Shown: positions 58,824 to 64,000 of the stretch, in pieces
Position numbering within the stretch: the stretch's first letter is position 1
Layout: the number at the start of each line of letters is the position of its first letter
NCBI GenBank assembly: GCA_963755085.1
Contig: CAVWIN010000008.1
Span: 186,001 to 250,000 of the forward strand
Length of the DNA: 64,000 nucleotides
DNA from: JACVRM01 sp963755085
GTDB taxonomy: Bacteria > Actinomycetota > Thermoleophilia > Gaiellales > Gaiellaceae
Reading direction: 5' to 3'
The notes under the pieces: model-generated
What the model was told of the DNA's origin: nothing
What the model saw: only the letters and a program-made list of their open reading frames with translations
The model's database searches: none
Made by a program: the position numbers and the translations under genes

Positions 58824-60099
58824 GCGACTCCTCCAGGATCTCCAGGCCGCGCGAGAGGTCGTCGTCGGCGATGACAAGCGGGACGAGGACGCGGACGACG
58901 TTGCCGTACAGCCCGCACGAGAGCAGGATCAGGCCGCGGTCGCGCGCGGCCTGCACGGTCGCGGACGCGAGCTCCGGCGCCGGCTCCTTCGTGTCCCGGT
59001 CGCGGACGAGCTCGAGCGCGATCATCGGCCCGAGCCCGCGCACGTCGCCGACCGTGTCGACGCGCTCGGCGATGTCGTCGAGCCGTCCGCTCAGGCGGGC
59101 GCCGAGCTCGCGCGCGCGAGAGAGAAACGCCGGCGAGGACACCTCGTCGAGCACGACGGCGGCCGCGGCGCACGACAGCGGGTTGCCGCCGAACGTGCCG
59201 CCGAGCCCGCCGGGAGCGACAGCGTCGACGACCTCCGCCCGGCCCGTCACCGCCGCGAGCGGGAGGCCGCCGCCCAGCGACTTGCCGGAGACGAGCAGGT
59301 CGGGCTCGACGCCGTACTGCTCGATCGCCCACACCGTGCCGGTACGCCCAACGCCGGCCTGCACCTCGTCGTCGACGTAGAGGATCCCGTGCTCCCGGCA
59401 GACCTCGAGCAGCCCGGCCGGGAAGTCGTGCGGCATCGGGATGAAGCCGCCCTCGCCCTGCACCGGCTCGAGCACCATGCAGGCAACCGCCTCCGGGTCG
59501 AGCTCGCGGCGGAAGAGCAGGTCGAGCCCCGTGAGCGCCTGGTCGGTCGAGATGCCGCGGTAGGGGTACGGCGCCGGCGCCCGGTAGACCTCGGGCGCGA
59601 ACGGCCCGAAGCCGCGCCGGTAGACCACCTTGGCGGTCATCGTCATGGTCAGCAGCGTCCGGCCGTGGAACGAGTTGTCGAAGACGACGCACGGCGGGCC
59701 GCCCGGTCGCAGCGCGCGCGATCTTGACCGCGTTCTCGACCGCTTCTGCGCCGGAGTTCACGAGCAGGCTCTTCTGCTCCTCGCCCGCGCACGGCGAGAG
59801 CTCGGCGAGCCGCCGGCAGACCTCGACGTACGGCTCGTAGAGCCCGACCATCACGCACTGGTGCAGGTAGCGGTCGATCTGCTCGTGCAGCGCCGCCACC
59901 ACGGCCGGCGGCCCGTGGCCGAGGTTCTGGCAGCCGAGCCCGCCGGCGAAGTCGATGTAGCTCCGCCCGTCGACGTCCTCGACGCGCGCACCCTCTGCGC
60001 GGGCGACGACGAGCGGCGTCGTGGACACGCCGCGCGCGACGTAGCGCGCACGCTCGTCGGCGATGCGTGCCGACTCGCTCTGGGCTGCGGTTTGCGTCA
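58795..60099 (-). pseudogene. gabT: Class III aminotransferase, GABA-transaminase-like, frameshifted
   Basis: A GTG at 60099 opens the N-terminal third (TPLVVARAEGARVEDVDGRSYIDFAGGLGCQNLGH, NSGAEAVENAVKIARAATGRPAV). At about 59695 one extra C shifts the frame. The rest continues in the other phase from VVFDNSFHGRT through the PLP residues (YVDDEVQAGVGRTG, LVSGKSLGGGLP) to 58795. Joined, it is about 434 residues and resembles the gene at 18599-19972. It is the first gene of the pot operon. It may be a true lesion or a wrong base. Confidence 0.85.
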
Positions 60100-60364
60100 C
60101 TGAAGCCCTCGATTGCTGCGCATCACGGCGGCATTCTGCACGGAAGACGCCGAAAACGAAAGCCGAGGGCCTGCGCCGTTGAGGAAGCGCGCGGGATCGC
60201 GCATAGTCGCGCAGGTCGATGGCGAGGACACCGCTGGCACGCCGCCTGCAGTTTGCACTGCGGCGAACCGCCGGTCCGGGAGAAGCGACGCCCACCGGAG
60301 GTCGAGGCGCACGCCGCGGAGGTGCCCGGACGGGCGGACGCGCCGAGCATCGCGATCGTCGCAG

Positions 60365-60433
60365 GGCTACCTGAACGGCGCGGTGGAGAGCGGCGAGCGC
60401 GTCGCAAGGGAGATCCACCGCGATCTGAGCTGA
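60365..60433 (+). pseudogene. Possible C-terminal remnant of a flavin amine oxidase
   Basis: A short plus-strand stretch reads GYLNGAVESGERVAREIH and ends in TGA at 60431-60433. That is the characteristic C-terminal FAD-binding helix of flavin monoamine and putrescine oxidases. No matching upstream part was found in the 260 bases before it. The rest of the 60100-60475 gap shows no gene. A lost polyamine oxidase beside the pot operon is the simplest reading, but the match is short. Confidence 0.4.
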
Positions 60434-60475
60434 CTCGCGAGACATCCCCGGAATTGCCGCTACGCTTCGAGGGCG

Positions 60476-61366
60476 ATGGCCCGTTCTGCAGCAGGTCGCC
60501 GGCCGAAGCCGGCCAGCGCGCCCAACCGTGGCGCGCGCCGCCCTGCGCAGCCGGTGCAGCCGCGCCCGGAAGACCTCATGTTCTTCCCGCGGCTGCGGAA
60601 TCACGCCAAGTGGATGTTCGTCTTCCTCGCGCTGGTGTTCGGCTTCGGCTTCGTGATCTTCGGCGTCGGCTCGAGCCTGCCGAGCGGCCTCGGCGACATC
60701 CTGCGCAACAACGGCTCGTCGTCCTCGCAGCCGAGCGTCTCGGACGCCCAGAAGGCGATCGCGAAGGACCCGAAGCACGCGCAGTCGTACATCGATCTCT
60801 CGCAGGCGTACCAGCGCAACGGCAACATCGACGCCGCCATCCCGCCGCTCGTCACCTACACGAAGCTCAAGCCGAAGAACCAGAACGTGCTCCAGGAGCT
60901 CGCCGGCCTGTACTCGATCCAGGCCAGCAGGGCCCAGGCGGTGGCGTCACAGGCGAACCAGGACTACACGAACGCGAGCGGCCTCTCGACGCTGCAGACG
61001 GGCTCGACGGCCCAGCTGTTCCAGCCCGGTGCGCTCGACAAGACCATCCAGGACGCCGCTGCGACCCGCGGCCAGGCGGCCAACACCAAGATGGGCGAGG
61101 CGTACAAGAACGCTGCCGGTACGTACGGAAAGCTCGTGAAGCTGGCGCCGCGCGACTCGCAGCTCTGGTTCCTCTACGCGCTGTCCGCCGAGCAGGCGAG
61201 GGACAACCCGCACGCGATCGCGGCCTACAGGCAGTTCCTGAAGCTCTCGCCGAACGCGCCCGAGGCCGCCCAGGTGAAGCAGCGCATCAAGCAGCTGCAG
61301 ACCGGGGGCTCGACCGGCGGCGGCGCCGCCGTGTCAGGCAACGGCAGCACGCGGACCAACCGCTAG
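60476..61366 (+). CDS. Membrane-anchored TPR protein of unknown function
   Basis: The 296-residue protein has a basic Pro/Ala-rich N-terminus and one transmembrane helix (about 47-66). The extracytoplasmic part holds tetratricopeptide-like helices (AQSYIDLSQAYQRNGNIDAAI, LWFLYALSAEQARDNPHAIAAYRQFLKL). A Gly/Ser/Thr-rich tail ends the protein. TPR units suggest an assembly or scaffolding role at the membrane; the partner is unknown. The gene starts at an ATG at 60476 and is followed by the STAS gene. Confidence 0.8.
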   Translation: MARSAAGRRPKPASAPNRGARRPAQPVQPRPEDLMFFPRLRNHAKWMFVFLALVFGFGFVIFGVGSSLPSGLGDILRNNGSSSSQPSVSDAQKAIAKDPKHAQSYIDLSQAYQRNGNIDAAIPPLVTYTKLKPKNQNVLQELAGLYSIQASRAQAVASQANQDYTNASGLSTLQTGSTAQLFQPGALDKTIQDAAATRGQAANTKMGEAYKNAAGTYGKLVKLAPRDSQLWFLYALSAEQARDNPHAIAAYRQFLKLSPNAPEAAQVKQRIKQLQTGGSTGGGAAVSGNGSTRTNR

Positions 61367-61399
61367 ACTCGCGCCGCCCCGGCGGCACGTTAGAAAACA

Positions 61400-61747
61400 A
61401 TGGACTTCTCCGTACACACAGAGCAGCTGTTCGACGACGCCTACGTGATCGCGCTCGCGGGCGAGGTTGACCTCTACACGGCGCCCGAGTTCAAGCAGGA
61501 GCTGCTGGACGTCATCGCCAAGGGCGCGAAGCACGTCGTGATCGACCTGTCGGAGACGACGTTCATCGACTCGACCACGCTCGGCGTGCTGGTCGGGGGC
61601 GTGAAGCGCCTGCGGACGAACGACGGGCAGCTGTCGCTGGTCTGCTCCGACCGCAACATCACCAAGATCTTCGAGATCACCGGCCTCGACCGCGTCTTCA
61701 CGATTCACGCTTCGCGCGACGAGGCGCTTGCTTCGCTCGCCGCGTAA
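61400..61747 (+). CDS. Anti-sigma factor antagonist (STAS domain)
   Basis: This 115-residue single STAS protein has the phosphorylatable serine S58 in the motif VIDLSETTFIDSTTLGVL. The N-terminal strand (VIALAGEVDLYTAPEFKQEL) is also typical of SpoIIAA/RsbV-like antagonists. When unphosphorylated these bind anti-sigma kinases and release a sigma factor. No anti-sigma or sigma gene is in this window, so the partner lies elsewhere. Confidence 0.91.
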   Translation: MDFSVHTEQLFDDAYVIALAGEVDLYTAPEFKQELLDVIAKGAKHVVIDLSETTFIDSTTLGVLVGGVKRLRTNDGQLSLVCSDRNITKIFEITGLDRVFTIHASRDEALASLAA

Positions 61748-61801
61748 CGTCCGGCGCCGCCCCGCTCGCCGCGGGGCAAGCCCGCCTCCGCGCCGGTTCG
61801 A

Positions 61802-61978
61802 TTAGCGCCGGCGGGCGCGCACGGTCCACCAGATACCCGCCGCAATCAGACCTACGAAGACGGCGAGCCCGGCCCAGCTGCCCAGGATGACACTCGCGAT
61901 CACGATCGCAGCGAAAAAGCCGATGGCGAGCAGGACGAAGCTGAAGGCTGCGCCTTCACTCCGAAGCGGGTTCTCCAC
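61802..61978 (-). CDS. Small two-helix membrane protein, 58 residues (hypothetical)
   Basis: A GTG at 61978 opens a 58-codon frame with two hydrophobic helices (FSFVLLAIGFFAAIVIASVILGS split from LAVFVGLIAAGIWW) and a basic RARRR end. It lies 5 bases downstream of the dihaem cytochrome gene on the same strand and probably shares its mRNA. It could be a small subunit or assembly factor of the terminal oxidase, which is inference. The composition is clearly membrane-protein-like. Confidence 0.65.
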   Translation of the reverse strand: MENPLRSEGAAFSFVLLAIGFFAAIVIASVILGSWAGLAVFVGLIAAGIWWTVRARRR

Positions 61979-61983
61979 GGCGC

Positions 61984-62676
61984 TTACCCCGTGCGCGAGG
62001 TGACGACGAAGTGGGCGACGGCCTGGATCTGGGCCGGCGTGAGCTTGCCCTTGAAGGGCGGCATGATCGCGCCGCCGTTCGTCACCTGCTTGACGACGCC
62101 CGCCAGGTCCTTGGTCGACTTGTCGAGATTCGGGCCGACCGTGCCGGTCGAGCCCGCCGCCTTGAGCGTGTGACAGCCGGAGCACCCGGCCGAGTTGAAG
62201 ATCGCCTTCCCGTCGGCGCTGCTCGAGCCACCGCCGCCGCCTGCAGCGACGCCTGGTGTTGAGCCGATCGGAGCGGGACAGCCGTTCGCCTTCGCCGTCG
62301 CCTCGGTGATGCCGGCGACGCAGGCGACGTAGCTGGCGACGTCGTTGACGTCCGAGCCCTTGACGATGTTCGCCGGCATGCCTGGGGCGCCGGTGGCCGG
62401 CTGGGTGTTCGGGTACTTGATCTGGATCCCGACGACGTTGCGGATCGTGCTCGCCGGGTAGCCGCGCTCCTGCGCCGCCGCGAAGGCGGCGTCCAGGTTC
62501 GGGCCGATGACCCCTTTCGTGCCCGCGTTCGCGAGCGTATGGCACGAGCCGCAGTTCGCTGCGAAGAGCCTCTGCCCGTTCGTCGCGTCACCGCTCGAGA
62601 CCGGCCCGCCCGTGCCGCAGCCGGCCGCGAGCAGCGCGAGCGTACCGAGCAGTGCTGCCGGGAGTCCCCTGCCCAC
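61984..62676 (-). CDS. Dihaem c-type cytochrome (QcrC-like), lipoprotein-type
   Basis: The 230-residue protein starts at a GTG overlapping the ctaE stop. It has a signal sequence ending in LLAAGCG, which fits a lipobox. Two cytochrome c domains follow with CGSCH and CSGCH haem sites, and methionine ligands are likely in GAPGMPANI and GAIMPPF. In actinobacteria a dihaem QcrC links the bc1 complex to the aa3 oxidase, with ctaE next to it. This protein lacks the usual C-terminal helix and no qcrA/qcrB genes follow. The assignment as QcrC is therefore tentative. Confidence 0.85.
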   Translation of the reverse strand: MGRGLPAALLGTLALLAAGCGTGGPVSSGDATNGQRLFAANCGSCHTLANAGTKGVIGPNLDAAFAAAQERGYPASTIRNVVGIQIKYPNTQPATGAPGMPANIVKGSDVNDVASYVACVAGITEATAKANGCPAPIGSTPGVAAGGGGGSSSADGKAIFNSAGCSGCHTLKAAGSTGTVGPNLDKSTKDLAGVVKQVTNGGAIMPPFKGKLTPAQIQAVAHFVVTSRTG

Positions 62677-63272
62677 TAGAGGATGTAGACGGTCGTGTAG
62701 ACGATGATCCACATGACGTCGACGAAGTGCCAGTAGATGCCGGGTATCTCGACGCCGTGGTGGTGCTCGGGCGAGAAGTGGCCGCGGAACGACCGGATGG
62801 TCACCATCGTCAGCAGCGTCAGGCCGATGAACACGTGCGCCCCGTGGAGGCCGGTCAGCCCGTAGAAGACCGTGCCGAACGCGTTGTCGTGCGGGGCGAA
62901 GCCGATGCGCGAGTACTCGCGTATCTGCGTCAGCAGGAAGCAGAGTCCGAGCGCCAGCGTGAGCACCATGCCTGCCTGCAGGCCGGCGCGGTTGCCGCGC
63001 TTGATCGACTGCGTGGCCCAGTGCATCGTAAAGCTCGAGGTGACGAGGATCGCCGTGTTGATGCCGGCGACGTACTTCGGCAGCTCGTCGCCGGCGGGCG
63101 GCCATGCGTTGTTGTTGATGACGCGGATGAAGAAGTAGGCCGTGAAGAACGCCCCGAAGACCATGATCTCCGACGCGATGAAGAGCAGCATCCCGAGCGT
63201 CGCGGCGTTGACCCGCGAGCTCTGGTTCGCGACCGGCGGGCCGTGATGGTCGGCGTGCGCGGCGGCGCTCAT
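62676..63272 (-). CDS. ctaE: Cytochrome c oxidase subunit III
   Basis: The 198-residue protein has the short five-helix form of subunit III. It shows LGMLLFIASEIMVFGAFFTAYFFI near the N-terminus, FYGLTGLHGAHVFIGLTLL and the C-terminal HHGVEIPGIYWHFVDVMWIIVYTTVYIL. It is part of the aa3-type terminal oxidase. The other subunits are outside this window. Its start overlaps the stop of the preceding duplicated stress-type gene, so it belongs to a leftward unit with that gene and the cytochrome. Confidence 0.95.
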   Translation of the reverse strand: MSAAAHADHHGPPVANQSSRVNAATLGMLLFIASEIMVFGAFFTAYFFIRVINNNAWPPAGDELPKYVAGINTAILVTSSFTMHWATQSIKRGNRAGLQAGMVLTLALGLCFLLTQIREYSRIGFAPHDNAFGTVFYGLTGLHGAHVFIGLTLLTMVTIRSFRGHFSPEHHHGVEIPGIYWHFVDVMWIIVYTTVYIL

Positions 63273-63997
63273 ACGGCACCCGCCATCTGGCTCTCGGCCT
63301 CGACGACGACGTGCTCGACGGGCACGCCGGCGTCCTTGCGCAGCCGGTCGACGACATCGCGGCGCAGCCAGCTGCTTGGCTTCTCGCCGGGGAACGTCGA
63401 CACGATGATCTCGTCCACCCGCTCGTCGGCGATCGCCTGCAGGGCCGCCGTGTACGGGTCCGGGTGCGCGACCTGGCCGTGGGCGTCGATGCCCGCCGCG
63501 CGGAGCTCGGCGAGCGCGGCGCGCAGCCGCCGCTCGGCCTCCGGGTGCGCCCCCTGAGTCGGATCGCTCTGCGGGCTGATCAGCAGGAAGCTGGCCGGCG
63601 ACCGGCTCGCGCGCTCACGGATCCGGTCGAGCAGCGCCTCACCGACGACGGTGTCGTTGGCGATCACCAGCACGTTCCTCTCGCCGCCTGCCGTCTTCTC
63701 CACGACGACGTGCTCGACCGGGATGCCGCCGGCGACGGAGCGGATGCGATCGAGGGCGTTGCGGCGCAGCCAGCCGGACTTCTGGAGCGGGTGCGTCGAG
63801 ACGATGATCTCGTCCGGCGGCTGATCCATCTGGTGCAGCTGGTCGCGGACGGCGTCGGCCGGGTCGCACTCGACAACCATCCCGTGCGCCGGGATGCCCG
63901 CCTCGCGCAGGCGCGCGAGCGTGCGGTCGAGCCTGCGCCCCGCCGACGCGCGGCGCGTGTCCTCGTAGACCACGTAGCCCTGCCGGGGCGGGTTCAC
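63269..63997 (-). CDS. Tandem-duplicated USP-like protein (possibly continuing past the window edge)
   Basis: The 242-residue reading is built of two similar halves, each with a Rossmann-like alpha/beta pattern. The first half has DEIIVSTHPLQKSGWLRRNALDRIRSVAGGIPVEHVVVE and the second has DEIIVSTFPGEKPSSWLRRDVVDRLRKDAGVPVEHVVVE. This looks like an internal duplication of a UspA-related unit. The only start in view is a GTG at 63997, three bases from the edge, so the gene may begin further right. Its function and its link to the oxidase genes are unknown. Confidence 0.75.
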   Translation of the reverse strand: MNPPRQGYVVYEDTRRASAGRRLDRTLARLREAGIPAHGMVVECDPADAVRDQLHQMDQPPDEIIVSTHPLQKSGWLRRNALDRIRSVAGGIPVEHVVVEKTAGGERNVLVIANDTVVGEALLDRIRERASRSPASFLLISPQSDPTQGAHPEAERRLRAALAELRAAGIDAHGQVAHPDPYTAALQAIADERVDEIIVSTFPGEKPSSWLRRDVVDRLRKDAGVPVEHVVVEAESQMAGAV

Positions 63998-64000
63998 CGG

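Noticed and set aside
1..64000. tRNA or rRNA genes, CRISPR arrays, prophage or insertion sequences
   Set aside because: No T-loop/CCA patterns, regularly spaced repeats, integrase or transposase genes were seen. The repeats found are short palindromic elements.

Overview
This window looks like chromosomal DNA from a high-GC actinobacterium. The gene content (a fhaA-fhaB-pstP-rodA-pbpA-pknB style cell-wall signalling cluster, SufU-type Fe-S assembly, a DipZ-like CcdA/thioredoxin fusion, coxL/S/D/E genes), the frequent GTG and TTG starts and the absence of typical mycobacterial or streptomycete markers suggest a deep-branching lineage such as Thermoleophilia (Gaiellales/Solirubrobacterales). 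That placement is an inference. No rRNA, tRNA, CRISPR array, phage or insertion sequence was recognised.

Layout. 1-5.4 kb: a carbon-monoxide-dehydrogenase-type molybdenum hydroxylase region (coxL partial and coxS on the minus strand, coxD and coxE homologues divergently on plus), then a class V aminotransferase, an HNH nuclease and a methyltransferase. 5.4-18.6 kb: the cell growth and division signalling block, with two membrane-anchored unknowns, a polytopic Ser/Thr kinase, FhaA, FhaB, PP2C phosphatase, SEDS glycosyltransferase, PBP transpeptidase, PASTA kinase, D-Ala-D-Ala ligase and a third kinase. 18.6-27.1 kb: metabolic and regulatory genes (a GabT-like aminotransferase, UspA, UbiB-family kinase, a cyclase-ATPase-TPR regulator, PdxH, dCTP deaminase, epimerase). 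27.1-30.7 kb: a candidate structured RNA followed, reading leftward, by an O-methyltransferase, a Rieske protein, SufU and SufS. 30.7-44.7 kb: a mixed region with DipZ, a PQQ-repeat protein, EttA, AAA+ ATPase, an orphan IF-1 and several broken genes. 44.7-49.7 kb: sufC-sufB-VOC-sufD and tatA-tatC. 49.6-60.1 kb: a polyamine/GABA catabolism island (aminotransferases, amino-acid permease, Lrp regulator, aldehyde dehydrogenase, PotABCD-type transporter). 60.4-64 kb: a TPR protein, a STAS antagonist, a dihaem cytochrome, cytochrome oxidase subunit III and a duplicated stress-type protein.

How the genes work together. The 7-18 kb block couples peptidoglycan synthesis to reversible Ser/Thr phosphorylation read by FHA domains. 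The Fe-S assembly machinery is complete but split into two loci 15 kb apart. The polyamine island can import putrescine or spermidine, transaminate it, oxidise the aminoaldehyde and transaminate GABA, under a local Lrp/AsnC regulator.

The least explained parts of the sequence are a ~150-nt structured RNA candidate downstream of the O-methyltransferase, two dispersed hairpin-centred repeats whose stems covary, a family of GGGGACAGCCCC palindromic elements of which one lies in frame inside sufD, an IF-1 gene whose canonical start codon reads ATA, and five single-base frameshifts in otherwise well-preserved genes. The frameshifts may be sequencing or assembly errors.
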